Part shown: positions 7,502-16,830 of the stretch, in pieces
Layout: each line of letters starts with the position of its first letter
Position numbering within the stretch: position 1 is the first letter of the stretch
Assembly: GCF_000429225.1 (NCBI RefSeq)
Contig: NZ_KE386865.1
Coordinates: forward strand, 1,541-65,540
Reading direction: 5' to 3'
Source of the DNA: Actinomyces dentalis DSM 19115
GTDB taxonomy: Bacteria > Actinomycetota > Actinomycetes > Actinomycetales > Actinomycetaceae
Length of the DNA: 64,000 bases
Made by a program: the position numbers and the translations under genes
The notes under the pieces: generated by a model
What the model saw: only the letters and a program-made list of their open reading frames with translations
Databases searched by the model: none
What the model was told of the DNA's origin: nothing

Positions 7502-8655
7502 AGGACCAGCACCGCCAGCGCCGCGACGACCGCCCCATCCACGCCATCATCCCCGCCGGGGGGGCGGGCACCCGGCTGTGGCCGCTGAGCCGGCGCGCGC
7601 GCCCCAAGTTCCTCCTCGACCTCACCGGCGCGGGCCGCTCCCTCCTCCAGGGCACCGTCGCCCGCCTGGAGCCGGTGGCCGCCTCGATCAGCGTGGTCAC
7701 CGGGGCCGCCCACCTGGCCGCCGTCGCCGACCAGCTGCCCGGCCTGCCGCGCGAGAACCTGCTGGCCGAGCCCGCCCCGCGCGACTCCATGGCCGCCATC
7801 GGCCTGGCCGCCGCCGTCATCGCCGCCCGTCACGGCCGCGGGGCGATCGTCGGCTCCTTCGCCGCCGACCACGCCATCGCCGACGAGGCCGCCTTCGTCG
7901 GCGCCGTGCGCCAGGCGGCCGCGCTGGCGGAGGCGGGGTGGGTGGCCACCATCGGCATTGAGGCGAGCGGCCCGTCGACCGCCTTCGGCTACATCCACTG
8001 CGGGGGCCCGGCCGGGGTCGCCGGCGCCCCCGACGGGCGGCGCGTCCTGGCCTTCACCGAGAAGCCCGACGCGGCGACGGCCGCCGCCTACCTGGCCGCC
8101 GGCGACTACCGCTGGAACGCCGGCATGTTCGTGGCCCGCGCCGGCGTCCTGCTCGACCACCTGGCCGCCCGGCGGCCCGCGCTGGCGGCGGGCGTGGAGG
8201 CCATCGCCGCCGCCTGGGACGGCCCCGAGCGCGAGGAGGTGCTCGCCGCCACCTGGCCGGGCCTGGAGCCGATCGCCATCGATCACGCCATCGCCGAGCC
8301 GGTCGCCGCCGCCGGGGGGGTGGCCACCGTGCCCGCGTCCATGGGCTGGGACGACGTCGGCGGCTTCGACGCCCTGGCCGGGCTCGTGCCCGCGCGCACG
8401 GCCGGGGCGGCGGCGGGGGTCGCCGTCCTCGACGACGCCGCGGGCGGCGGGCCGGGCGCCGACGTCGAGGCCGTGGACTCGCCCGGGGCCCTGGTGGCCT
8501 CGACCACAGGCCGCAGGGTCGTGCTGCTCGGGGCGGCGGGCCTGGTCGTCGTCGACACCCCCGACGCCCTGCTCGTCACGACGCCGGCGCGCGCGCAGGC
8601 CGTCAAGGGGGTCGTCGACCGCCTGGGGGCCGAGGGCCGAACCGAGCTGCTGTGA
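7498..8655 (+). CDS. manC: Mannose-1-phosphate guanylyltransferase
   Basis: 385 residues. Makes GDP-mannose from mannose 1-phosphate and GTP for mannosylated glycans. Shows the nucleotidyltransferase signature GGAGTRLWPLSRRARPK (residues 20-36), the FTEKPD and WNAGMF motifs and a C-terminal left-handed beta-helix-like region. No type II isomerase domain is fused. The GTG start has TAGCCT (7486-7491) exactly 6 bases upstream, so a leaderless transcript could start inside the end of the upstream gene. The mutase at 21588-23345 could supply its substrate. Confidence 0.9.
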   Translation: MKDQHRQRRDDRPIHAIIPAGGAGTRLWPLSRRARPKFLLDLTGAGRSLLQGTVARLEPVAASISVVTGAAHLAAVADQLPGLPRENLLAEPAPRDSMAAIGLAAAVIAARHGRGAIVGSFAADHAIADEAAFVGAVRQAAALAEAGWVATIGIEASGPSTAFGYIHCGGPAGVAGAPDGRRVLAFTEKPDAATAAAYLAAGDYRWNAGMFVARAGVLLDHLAARRPALAAGVEAIAAAWDGPEREEVLAATWPGLEPIAIDHAIAEPVAAAGGVATVPASMGWDDVGGFDALAGLVPARTAGAAAGVAVLDDAAGGGPGADVEAVDSPGALVASTTGRRVVLLGAAGLVVVDTPDALLVTTPARAQAVKGVVDRLGAEGRTELL

Positions 8656-8694
8656 GCGCCGCGGATGCCGGCGCGGGGGAGGGGGAGATCCGTC

Positions 8695-8700
8695 TATCCT
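8695..8700 (+). promoter_or_regulatory. -10-like element upstream of the BMP lipoprotein gene
   Basis: TATCCT, five of six matches to TATAAT, lies 66 bases before the ATG. A transcript from here would have a roughly 60-base leader with GGAGAG close to the start. No good -35 was seen, so the call rests on the hexamer and its position in the gap after manC. Confidence 0.4.
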
Positions 8701-8765
8701 GGTGCGAAGGTCGTCCGAACGCCCCGTCCGGACGACGTCTCCTCACACCACGGAGAGTCACAGTG

Positions 8766-9866
8766 ATGAAGAAGTCCCACCCCGCCATCGCCCTGGGCCT
8801 GGCCACTGTTCTCAGCCTCGGCCTGGCCGCCTGCGGCTCCGCCCCGACCAGCTCGGCCTCCTCATCCGGGGGCTCGGGCACCACCTCGGACTTCAAGGCC
8901 TGCATGGTCTCCGACGAGGGCGGCTTCGACGACCAGTCCTTCAACCAGTCCGGCAAGGAGGGCCTGGACCGGGCCGGTGCCGACTTCGGCATTGAGACCG
9001 TGGCCGTGGAGTCCAAGAGCGCCGCCGACTACCCGACGAACGTCGACTCCCTCATCCAGCAGGAGTGCAACCTCATTATCGGGGTCGGCTTCAACCTGGC
9101 CGACGACATGACCAAGGCCGCCAAGCAGAACCCCGACGTCCGGTTCGCCCTCATCGACGCCCAGTTCACCGAGGCCGGCCTGCCCAACGCCAAGCCCCTC
9201 ATCTTCAACACCGCCGAGGCCGCCTACCTGGCCGGCTACGCCGCCGCCGGCACCACCAAGACCGGCAAGGTCGCCACCTACGGCGGCCAGGCCATCCCCA
9301 CCGTCCAGATCTTCATGGAGGGCTTCGCCAAGGGCGTGGAGAAGTACAACGCGGACAACGGCGCCTCCGTCCAGGTCCTGGGCTGGGATCCGGCCAACCC
9401 CTCGGGCGGCTCCTTCGTGGGCGACTTCTCCAACACCGCCAAGGGCCAGCAGCTCACCGAGCAGTTCCTGTCCCAGGGCGCCGACATCATCATGCCCGTG
9501 GCCGGCCCGGTCGGCCAGGGCACCCTGGCCGCCGTCAAGGCCGCCGGGGGCGACTCCAACGCCATCGTCTGGGTCGACGCCGACGGCTACCTGACCACCG
9601 GCAAGGACGGCGGCGCCCCCTACATGCTCACCTCCGTCATCAAGGAGATCGGCACCGCCGTCTACGACACCGTCGATGAGGCCCAGCGGGGCGCCTTCTC
9701 CGCCACCCCCTACGTCGGCACCCTGGGGAACCAGGGCGTGGCCCTCGCCCCCTACCACGACTGGGACTCCAAGGTCTCGCCCGAGCTCAAGACCAAGATC
9801 GACGAGCTCAAGAAGCAGATCGTCGACGGGACGCTGGACGTGTCCACCGCCTACGACCCCTCCTGA
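8766..9866 (+). CDS. BMP-family nucleoside-binding lipoprotein
   Basis: 366 residues. Substrate-binding protein of a nucleoside ABC importer. The signal peptide ends in lipobox LGLAACGS (lipidated Cys23), followed by a Ser/Gly linker. The body matches the basic membrane protein (PnrA/TmpC/Med) fold: DEGGFDDQSFNQS near residue 50 and IIGVGF near residue 105. BMP proteins that neighbour this type of ATPase and permease pair bind purine or pyrimidine nucleosides, which fits the catabolic genes downstream. ATG 8766 is preferred over the adjacent GTG at 8763. Confidence 0.93.
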   Translation: MKKSHPAIALGLATVLSLGLAACGSAPTSSASSSGGSGTTSDFKACMVSDEGGFDDQSFNQSGKEGLDRAGADFGIETVAVESKSAADYPTNVDSLIQQECNLIIGVGFNLADDMTKAAKQNPDVRFALIDAQFTEAGLPNAKPLIFNTAEAAYLAGYAAAGTTKTGKVATYGGQAIPTVQIFMEGFAKGVEKYNADNGASVQVLGWDPANPSGGSFVGDFSNTAKGQQLTEQFLSQGADIIMPVAGPVGQGTLAAVKAAGGDSNAIVWVDADGYLTTGKDGGAPYMLTSVIKEIGTAVYDTVDEAQRGAFSATPYVGTLGNQGVALAPYHDWDSKVSPELKTKIDELKKQIVDGTLDVSTAYDPS

Positions 9867-9874
9867 GGCCCGTC

Positions 9875-9903
9875 CCCGGCGGCCGGTCGCGCCGGCCGCC
9901 GGG
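9875..9903 (+). terminator. Intercistronic hairpin after the BMP gene
   Basis: A perfect 12-base-pair stem (9875-9886 with 9892-9903, loop TCGCG) begins 9 bases after the lipoprotein stop and ends before the ATPase gene. There is no T-run. Such hairpins between binding-protein and ATPase genes usually stop or stabilise transcripts so that the binding protein is made in excess; here this is inferred from position and structure only. Confidence 0.5.
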
Positions 9904-9960
9904 CGGGAATCTCCACCGTTTCCCACCAGCCCCGCCCACCACCGACGGAAGCGAGCACAC

Positions 9961-11532
9961 GTGCAGCTCGAGCTACGCGGGATCACGAAGACCTTCGGGC
10001 CGCTCGTGGCCAACGACCACATCGACCTCACCGTCGAGCCCGGTCAGATCCACGCCCTGCTGGGCGAGAACGGCGCCGGCAAGTCCACCCTCATGAACAT
10101 CCTGTACGGCCTGTACCGGGCGGACGAGGGCGAGATCCTCATCGACGGCGAGCCCGTGACCTTCTCCGGGCCGGGCGACGCCGTGGCCGCCGGGATCGGC
10201 ATGGTCCACCAGCACTTCATGCTGGTGCCGGTCTTCACCGTCGCCGAGTCCGTGGCCCTGGGCTACGAGCCGGTCGGGCCGATGGGGATCATCGACGCCG
10301 CGGCCGCGGCCGCCAGGGTCCGCGAGATCTCCGAGCGCTTCGGCTTCGACGTCGACCCGGCCGCCCGCATCGAGGACCTGCCCGTCGGCGTCCAGCAGCG
10401 CGTGGAGATCATCAAGGCCCTGGCCCGCGAGGCCCGGGTGCTCATCCTCGACGAGCCCACCGCCGTGCTCACCCCCCAGGAGACCGACGAGCTCATGGGG
10501 ATCATGCGCGACCTCAGGGCCGCGGGCACCTCCATCGTCTTCATCACCCACAAGCTGCGCGAGGTCCGCGAGGTGGCGGACACGATCACCGTCATCCGCC
10601 GCGGCGCCGTCGTGGGCACCGCCGATCCCTCCGCCCCGGCGGGCGAGCTCGCGGGACTCATGGTGGGCCACGACGTCTCCCTGAGCGTCGACAAGGCCCC
10701 GGCCCGCCCCTCCGGCGCCGGCCTGGTCCTGGAGGGCGTGAGCCTGGTGGCCGACGGCGCCGTCCTGCTCGACGACATCAGCCTCGAGGTGGCCTCCGGC
10801 GAGATCCTCGGCGTGGCCGGGGTCCAGGGCAACGGCCAGACCGAGCTGGGGGAGGTGGTCCTGGGCCTGACCCGGCCGACGGCCGGATCCATCCGCTTCG
10901 GCGAGCGCGACGTCACCCGCCTCGGCGTGCACCGGCGCCTGGGGGCGGGCCTGGGCTTCGTGCCGGAGGACCGCTCCACCAGCGGCATGATCGCCGACTT
11001 CTCCGTGGCCGAGAACATGATCCTCGACCGCTACGACGACCCGGCCTTCGGGACCGGGCCGGCCCTGAGCCCCGCCAGGATCCGCGCCAACGCCCAGAGG
11101 CTGCGCGAGGAGTTCGACGTGCGCGTCACCGACGTCGCCGACCCCATCTCGACCCTGTCGGGCGGCAACCAGCAGAAGGCGATCCTCGCCCGCGAGCTGT
11201 CCCGGGACCTGAGGGTCCTCGTCGCCTGCCAGCCCACCCGCGGCCTGGACGTGGGATCCATCGAGTTCGTCCACGGGCGCATCGTGGCCGAGCGCGACGA
11301 CAACGGCACCGCCGTCCTCATCATCTCCAGCGAGCTCGACGAGATCTACTCGCTGTCCGACCGCATCGCGGTCATGTACCGCGGCAGGATCGTCGGCGTC
11401 GTCGGCCCGGACACGCCCCGCGACGTCCTGGGGCTCATGATGGCCGGAATCCCCGGGGACGAGGCCCTGGCCCGCCGCGACGACGCCGACGCCCCCAGCA
11501 CCAGCGCCACCAGCACCGAGGAGAGCCGATGA
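9961..11532 (+). CDS. Nucleoside ABC transporter ATPase (two NBDs, NupO/YufO type)
   Basis: 523 residues with two nucleotide-binding domains in tandem. The first has Walker A GENGAGKST, LPVGVQQRVEIIKAL and LILDEPTAVLTPQE. The second has a degenerate Walker A (GVQGNGQTE, lacking the Lys) but an intact LSGGNQQKAILAREL signature and CQPTRGLD. This is the usual pattern of the sugar/nucleoside (RbsA/YufO) class, where one site is catalytically weak. GTG start at 9961. The gene overlaps permease 1 by 4 bases. Confidence 0.93.
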   Translation: MQLELRGITKTFGPLVANDHIDLTVEPGQIHALLGENGAGKSTLMNILYGLYRADEGEILIDGEPVTFSGPGDAVAAGIGMVHQHFMLVPVFTVAESVALGYEPVGPMGIIDAAAAAARVREISERFGFDVDPAARIEDLPVGVQQRVEIIKALAREARVLILDEPTAVLTPQETDELMGIMRDLRAAGTSIVFITHKLREVREVADTITVIRRGAVVGTADPSAPAGELAGLMVGHDVSLSVDKAPARPSGAGLVLEGVSLVADGAVLLDDISLEVASGEILGVAGVQGNGQTELGEVVLGLTRPTAGSIRFGERDVTRLGVHRRLGAGLGFVPEDRSTSGMIADFSVAENMILDRYDDPAFGTGPALSPARIRANAQRLREEFDVRVTDVADPISTLSGGNQQKAILARELSRDLRVLVACQPTRGLDVGSIEFVHGRIVAERDDNGTAVLIISSELDEIYSLSDRIAVMYRGRIVGVVGPDTPRDVLGLMMAGIPGDEALARRDDADAPSTSATSTEESR

Positions 11533-12788
11533 GCGAGTCCGCCCAGTCCGACGCCGAGACGGACGAGCCCGCGGGCCCCGACGGGCCCGACGTTCTGCGT
11601 CGGATCGCCGAGTCCAACGCCCTCATGGGCGCCCTGGCCGTCTTCTCCGCCGCGGTCGTGGGCAGCGTCCTCATCCTCGTGGCCGACTCCCGGGTGCGCG
11701 CCACCGCCGGCTACTTCCTGGCCCGGCCCTCCGACTTCTTCGGCGCCGCCGGCTCCCTGCTGACCAGGGCCTACTCCGCCCTCGTGCGCGGCGGCGTCTT
11801 CGACTGGCAGGCCGCGACGACGGCCCGCATGTGGCGGCCCGCCACCGAGACCCTCACCGTCTCCGCCCCCCTCATCCTGGCGGGCCTGGGCATGGCGGTG
11901 GCCTTCCGCGCCGGGCTGTTCAACGTGGGCGGGCAGGGGCAGATCATCGTGGGGGCCATGGCCGGCGGCTACGTCGGCTTCGCCTGGAGCCTGCCGGCGG
12001 GGGCGCACATCGCGGCCGCCATGGCCGCGGCCGCCGCCGGCGGGGCCCTGTGGGCCGGAATCGCCGGCGTCCTCAAGGCGACGACGGGCGCCAGCGAGGT
12101 CATCACGACCATCATGCTCAACTCCATCGCCGGCTACCTCCTCATCCACGCCCTGACCACCCGCGCCTTCAAAGGCGACAACACCAACCCCAAGTCCCTG
12201 ACGGTCAAGGACGGCGCCCAGTACCCGCTCCTGCTGGGCGACTCCTTCCGCCTCCACCTGGGCTTCGTCGTCGCCCTCGTCGCGGCCCTGCTCGTGTGGT
12301 GGCTCATGGAGCGCAGCGAGTTCGGCTTCCAGTTCCGGGCCACCGGCTCCAACCCGCAGGCCGCCCGCACCGCCGGGATCGGCGTCCCGCGCGTCACCGC
12401 CCTGGTCATGGTCGTCTCCGGGGCGCTGTGCGGCCTGGCCGCCACCGGCCCCGTGCTCGGCACGCAGCACAACCTGACCACCTCCATCGCCGGGTCCGTC
12501 GGCTTCGACGCCATGACGGTGGCCCTGCTCGGCCGGTCCCGGCCGCTGGGCACGGTCCTGGCCGGGCTGCTCTTCGGCGCCCTGACCGCCGGGGGCACCG
12601 CCATGCAGACGACCACCGGCACCAATGTCGACATCGTGCTCGTCCTGCAGTCGACCATCGTCCTGTTCATCGCGGCGCCCCCGCTCGTGCGCGCCATCTA
12701 CCGCCTGCCGGCGCCGGGGTCGCGGAGGCGCCGCGCCCGCCGCCCCGCCGCGACCGATACGCCCGCCGCGCCCGCCCGGGAGGCCTGA
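11529..12788 (+). CDS. Nucleoside ABC transporter permease 1 (NupP/YufP type)
   Basis: 419 residues, about 8-10 membrane helices after a charged 30-residue N-terminus. Contains FNVGGQGQIIVGAM (about residue 140) and GLFNVG-type motifs of the BPD_transp_2 family used by BMP-dependent nucleoside importers. The long loop between helices 1 and 2 and the Arg-rich tail are typical. Translationally coupled to the ATPase; permease 2 follows 3 bases later. Confidence 0.92.
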   Translation: MSESAQSDAETDEPAGPDGPDVLRRIAESNALMGALAVFSAAVVGSVLILVADSRVRATAGYFLARPSDFFGAAGSLLTRAYSALVRGGVFDWQAATTARMWRPATETLTVSAPLILAGLGMAVAFRAGLFNVGGQGQIIVGAMAGGYVGFAWSLPAGAHIAAAMAAAAAGGALWAGIAGVLKATTGASEVITTIMLNSIAGYLLIHALTTRAFKGDNTNPKSLTVKDGAQYPLLLGDSFRLHLGFVVALVAALLVWWLMERSEFGFQFRATGSNPQAARTAGIGVPRVTALVMVVSGALCGLAATGPVLGTQHNLTTSIAGSVGFDAMTVALLGRSRPLGTVLAGLLFGALTAGGTAMQTTTGTNVDIVLVLQSTIVLFIAAPPLVRAIYRLPAPGSRRRRARRPAATDTPAAPAREA

Positions 12789-12791
12789 GCC

Positions 12792-14069
12792 ATGACCGCC
12801 GCCGCCAGCCCCGTCCTGCGCAAGAGCGTCGACGACGTCGACGTCGACGAGCCCCTGGACCTCAAGGCGCCCGTCATCGGCGCCGTCGTCGTGGCCCTGG
12901 AGATCCTCATGGCCGTCTTCGGCCGCGGCGCCACCCGCTTCCAGCTGAGCACCGGCGCCGACCTCATCCAGATCCCCGTCCTCGACCTGCCCGCCCGCCG
13001 GGTCGTCGTCGTCATGGTCGTCGCGGCCGGGGCGATCACGGCGGCCCTGTGCGCCCGGGCGCTGCGCCGGGCCGCCGCGCCCGTGTGGATGACCCTGCTG
13101 CTCGGCCTGAGCTTCGTCGTCTCCTTCCTCACCTGGGCGGGCGCCGGGCGCAGCTCGGTCGTCCCGCTGGTGACGATCCTGTCCTCCACCCTGGCCCTGT
13201 CCGTGCCGCTGGTCTTCGGCGGCCTGGCCGGGGTCGTGGGGGAGCGCAGCGGCACCATCAATATCGCCATCGAGGGCCAGCTCCTGGGGGGCGCCTTCCT
13301 GGCCGCGGTGGTGGCCTCGGCCTCGGGCAGCCCCTGGGCCGGCCTGCTGGCCGCGCCCCCGGCCGGGATCCTCGTCGCCCTCCTGCTGGCCCTGTTCGGG
13401 CTGAAGTACCGGGTCAACCAGATCGTCGTGGGCGTGGTGCTCAATGTGCTCGTCTCGGGCCTGACCGGCTTCCTGTTCTCCACGGTCCTGTCCGACTCCG
13501 GGTCCCTGAACCGGGCCATGCGCCTGCCCCGCCTGCCGGTCCCCGGACTGTCGCACGTGCCCGTCCTCGGCCCCGTCCTGTTCAACCAGACCATCCTCGT
13601 CTACGCCATGTACGCGGCGGTGGGGATCCTGTCCCTCATGCTCTTCCGCTCCCGCTGGGGCCTGCGCATGCGCGCCGTCGGCGAGCACCCCCGGGCCGCG
13701 GACACCGTGGGCATCGCGGTCATGCGCACCCGCGTCAACAACCTCGTGCTCGGCGGTGCGCTGGCGGGCCTGGGCGGCGCCTTCTTCACCGTGGGCTCGG
13801 GCCTGTCCTTCACCAAGGGCATCTCCGCCGGCAACGGCTACATCGCGCTGGCGGCCATGATCCTGGGGGCCTGGAACCCGCTGGGCACCCTCTGGGCGGC
13901 CCTGCTCTTCGGCTTCGCCACCTCGGTGGGCCAGACCCTGTCCGTCATCGGCTCGCCCATTCCGACCAACTTCATCCTCATGATCCCCTACGTGGTGACG
14001 ATCCTGGCGGTGGCCGGGTTCGTCGGCAGGGTCCGACCGCCCGCCGCGGAGGGCGTGCCCTACCCGTGA
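12792..14069 (+). CDS. Nucleoside ABC transporter permease 2 (NupQ/YufQ type)
   Basis: 425 residues, BPD_transp_2 permease. Motifs include ERSGTINIAIEGQLLGGAF (about residue 153) and GNGYIALAAMILGAWNPLGT near residue 350, the standard pair for this family. It has an extra N-terminal extension of about 90 residues with one or two extra helices before the core. A GC-rich stem (14070-14076 with 14085-14091) follows directly, then a new -10-like TATCGT at 14098. Confidence 0.92.
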   Translation: MTAAASPVLRKSVDDVDVDEPLDLKAPVIGAVVVALEILMAVFGRGATRFQLSTGADLIQIPVLDLPARRVVVVMVVAAGAITAALCARALRRAAAPVWMTLLLGLSFVVSFLTWAGAGRSSVVPLVTILSSTLALSVPLVFGGLAGVVGERSGTINIAIEGQLLGGAFLAAVVASASGSPWAGLLAAPPAGILVALLLALFGLKYRVNQIVVGVVLNVLVSGLTGFLFSTVLSDSGSLNRAMRLPRLPVPGLSHVPVLGPVLFNQTILVYAMYAAVGILSLMLFRSRWGLRMRAVGEHPRAADTVGIAVMRTRVNNLVLGGALAGLGGAFFTVGSGLSFTKGISAGNGYIALAAMILGAWNPLGTLWAALLFGFATSVGQTLSVIGSPIPTNFILMIPYVVTILAVAGFVGRVRPPAAEGVPYP

Positions 14070-14103
14070 GCGGGCCCCGCGCCCGGCCCGCGCGGTGTAT
14101 CGT
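14070..14103 (+). promoter_or_regulatory. Hairpin and -10-like motif before the deaminase-phosphorylase gene
   Basis: A 7-base-pair GC stem (14070-14076 and 14085-14091) directly follows the permease stop, and TATCGT lies at 14098-14103. AAAGGCGG gives a ribosome-binding site about 10 bases before the ATG at 14141. The catabolic genes may therefore be expressed from their own promoter as well as by read-through. Confidence 0.4.
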
Positions 14104-14140
14104 CGGTCCCCCACGACCGCGCGCGAAAGGCGGATGAGCC

Positions 14141-16012
14141 ATGACGGTCCCGGCGACGGCCCCGACGGGGGCCCTGACCCCCTCCGACGTCGACGGGGCC
14201 GCCTGGGCGCGACTGCGCTCGCTGGCCGTGGAGGCCATGGGGCGCGCCTACGCGCCCTACTCGCGCTTCCGCGTCGGCGCGGCCGGGCTGGTCGACGACG
14301 GGCGCCTGGTGTCGGGCTGCAATGTGGAGAACGCCGGCTACGGGGTGACCCTGTGCGCCGAGTGCGGGCTCGTGTCCGAGCTGGTGCGCACCGGGGGAGG
14401 ACGGCTGATCGCCTTCGCCTGCGTCGACGGGCGCGGCGAGCCCTGCGCCCCCTGCGGGCGCTGCCGCCAGGTGCTCGGCGAGCACGCCCACCCGCGCATG
14501 CTCCTGGCCATGCCCGACGGGCTCATGACCATCGACGAGGTCCTGCCGGGCCGGTTCACCCGGGCCGACCTGGAGGCCCCCGGGGCCGACGCCGGTGCCG
14601 GCGGGCGGGCGGAGCCGGCGGACGGGCCCGGCGGGACGGCCGGGGCGGAGCCCGCCGGGACGGGCGCCGGCGCCGTCGAGCCCTTCGACGCCGTCGACGT
14701 CATCGCCGCCAAGCGCGAGCGCCGGCGCCTGTCGGACGCGCAGATCGACTGGGTCGTGGACGCCTACACCCGCGGCGCCGTCGCCGAGGAGCAGATGAGC
14801 GCCCTGGCCATGGCCATCTGCATGGGCGGCATGGACCGCGCCGAGATCGCCCGCTGGACCGACGCCATGATCCGCTCGGGCGAGCGCATGGACTTCTCCG
14901 GCCTGGGGCGCCCGACGGCGGACAAGCACTCCACCGGCGGCGTCGGCGACAAGATCACCCTGCCGCTGGCGCCCCTCGTGGCCGCCTTCGGGGTGGGCGT
15001 CCCCCAGCTGTCCGGGCGCGGGCTCGGGCACACCGGCGGCACCCTCGACAAGCTCGAGTCCATTCCCGGCTGGCGGGCGGACCTGACGGGCGGGCGGATC
15101 ATGTCCCTGCTCGGCCCGCACGGCCCCGGCGCCGTCATCTGCGCCGCCGGGCCGGGCCTGGCCCCGGCCGACCGCAGGCTCTACGCCCTGCGCGACACCA
15201 CCGGCACCGTCCCGTGCATCCCCCTGATCGCCTCCTCCATCATGAGCAAGAAGATCGCCGAGGGGACCGGCGCCCTGGTGCTCGACGTCAAGGTCGGCTC
15301 CGGCGCCTTCATGAAGGACCCGGACTCCGCGCGCGAGCTCGCCCGCACCATGGTGGCGCTGGGCGCCGGCGCCGGCGTGAGCACCCGCGCCCTGCTCACC
15401 GACATGTCCGCCCCGCTGGGGCTCACCGCCGGCAACGCCCTGGAGGTCCGCGAGGCCGTGGAGGTCCTGGCCGGCGGCGGCCCCGCCGACGTCGTCGGGC
15501 TCACTCTCGCCCTGGCCGCCGAGATGCTCGACGCCGCGGGCCGGCCCGTCGACCCCGACGAGCTGCGCGCCGCCCTGGCCGACGGGCGGGCCATGGACGT
15601 GTGGCGCGAGATGATCCGCGGCCAGGGCGGCGACCCCGACGCCCCGCTGCCCGCGGCCCCCGAGACCGAGACCCTCGTCGCCCCGGCCGACGGCGTGCTC
15701 ACCGGCCTCGACGCCCTGGCCGTCGGCGTGGCCGCCTGGCGGCTCGGGGCCGGGCGCGCCCGCAGGGGGGATCCGGTGCAGGCCGTGGCCGGGGTGGAGA
15801 TGCACGCCAAGCCGGGCGACGCCGTGCGCGCCGGGCAGCCGCTGCTCACCCTCCACACCGCCGACCCCGGGCGCTTCGAACGGGCGCGGCGGGCCCTGGC
15901 CGGCGCCGTCGTCGTGGCCGGGCCCGACTCGCCCGACGCCGCGCGCGCCCGGCGGCGCGCGGCGGCCGGCGTCGTCCTGGAGCGCCTCGTGCCGGAAGGC
16001 GCGGGCGCATGA
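14141..16012 (+). CDS. Cytidine deaminase-thymidine phosphorylase fusion
   Basis: 623 residues with two complete enzymes in one chain. Residues about 20-145 are a small-type cytidine deaminase: CNVENAGYG, catalytic LCAECG with zinc Cys and Glu, and zinc pair PCGRC. A Gly/Ala/Pro linker (about 150-180) joins it to a full pyrimidine-nucleoside phosphorylase (about 185-620): [10 protein letters not shown], signature [25 protein letters not shown] and the C-terminal alpha/beta domain with VEMHAKPGD. The expected products are uridines from cytidines, then base plus (deoxy)ribose 1-phosphate. It lies between the nucleoside importer and deoC. The fused reading frame runs without interruption, so it is not an annotation artefact of two genes. 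Confidence 0.93.
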   Translation: MTVPATAPTGALTPSDVDGAAWARLRSLAVEAMGRAYAPYSRFRVGAAGLVDDGRLVSGCNVENAGYGVTLCAECGLVSELVRTGGGRLIAFACVDGRGEPCAPCGRCRQVLGEHAHPRMLLAMPDGLMTIDEVLPGRFTRADLEAPGADAGAGGRAEPADGPGGTAGAEPAGTGAGAVEPFDAVDVIAAKRERRRLSDAQIDWVVDAYTRGAVAEEQMSALAMAICMGGMDRAEIARWTDAMIRSGERMDFSGLGRPTADKHSTGGVGDKITLPLAPLVAAFGVGVPQLSGRGLGHTGGTLDKLESIPGWRADLTGGRIMSLLGPHGPGAVICAAGPGLAPADRRLYALRDTTGTVPCIPLIASSIMSKKIAEGTGALVLDVKVGSGAFMKDPDSARELARTMVALGAGAGVSTRALLTDMSAPLGLTAGNALEVREAVEVLAGGGPADVVGLTLALAAEMLDAAGRPVDPDELRAALADGRAMDVWREMIRGQGGDPDAPLPAAPETETLVAPADGVLTGLDALAVGVAAWRLGAGRARRGDPVQAVAGVEMHAKPGDAVRAGQPLLTLHTADPGRFERARRALAGAVVVAGPDSPDAARARRRAAAGVVLERLVPEGAGA

Positions 16013-16830
16013 GCCGCACCGGTCCCGAGGGCGGCGGCCCCGCCGGCCCCGCCGTGCGCGCCCGCGTGATCGGCGCGCGGCTGCGCGTGGGCGCCTTCGC
16101 GCGCCCCGGCGACGCCCTCACCCTGGTCCAGGGCGACGCCACCACCTGCGGGGCCACCGCCGTCCTGGCCGCCCGCCTCCTGCTGGGGGACGCCCGCGCG
16201 CCCGACCTCGCCGCGCGCGCGAGAGATCCGCGGCCCGTGCGCGCCCTGGACCGGGCCCTGCGCGCCGAGGGCCGCCGCCTCCAGGCGCGCATGAACCGGC
16301 GCGCGGGAGGGCCGCTGGGACCCCTGCCGTGGACGCGGCGGCTCGGGTCGACGCCGTGGGCCGTGGCCGAGGCCATGAGCGCCCCGGCGGGACGCGGGCC
16401 GCGCTACGCGGTGCGCCGGGTGGACGACGCCGGCCCCGACTGGCCCGGGGACGTCGAGGCCCTGCGGGCGCACCTGGCGGACGGGGACCCGGTGATCCTC
16501 CTGACCGGCGGACCGCTCGCCCGCCCCCGGCCCGACGACGGGATCCTGGCGGGGGCGCTGCACCGGGCCCTGGCCGCCGGTCCGGCGCTGCCGCGCCACT
16601 ACGTCCTGGCCGTGCCCGCCGGCCTCGCCGGCCTCCCGGCCCCGGCGGCCGGCTGCGCCCGCGTCTACGACCCGTCCTCGGGCGCCGTCGGCGTCATCGA
16701 CCTGCTCGCCCCGCGCGGGCGCCACGGCCCCGGCCCCCGCGAGCTCGGCCACTGGCCGCGCGTCCTGGCCCTCATCGCGCCCCGCCCGCCCCGTCCGCGC
16801 GGGGCGGCCCAGTCGGAAGGAAACCGGTGA
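16009..16830 (+). CDS. Putative C39-like cysteine peptidase-fold protein
   Basis: 273 residues, no signal peptide or membrane helix. I do not recognise a named family with certainty. The pattern [18 protein letters not shown] near residue 42 resembles the catalytic Cys motif of peptidase C39/papain-like domains. PRHYVLAVP near residue 205 followed by [13 protein letters not shown] resembles their His and Asp positions. That gives a plausible Cys-His-Asp triad. Both ends overlap neighbours by 4 bases, so it is translationally coupled within the deoxynucleoside catabolic operon, where a peptidase is unexpected. It could also be a catalytically altered or binding homologue. Confidence 0.6.
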   Translation: MSRTGPEGGGPAGPAVRARVIGARLRVGAFARPGDALTLVQGDATTCGATAVLAARLLLGDARAPDLAARARDPRPVRALDRALRAEGRRLQARMNRRAGGPLGPLPWTRRLGSTPWAVAEAMSAPAGRGPRYAVRRVDDAGPDWPGDVEALRAHLADGDPVILLTGGPLARPRPDDGILAGALHRALAAGPALPRHYVLAVPAGLAGLPAPAAGCARVYDPSSGAVGVIDLLAPRGRHGPGPRELGHWPRVLALIAPRPPRPRGAAQSEGNR

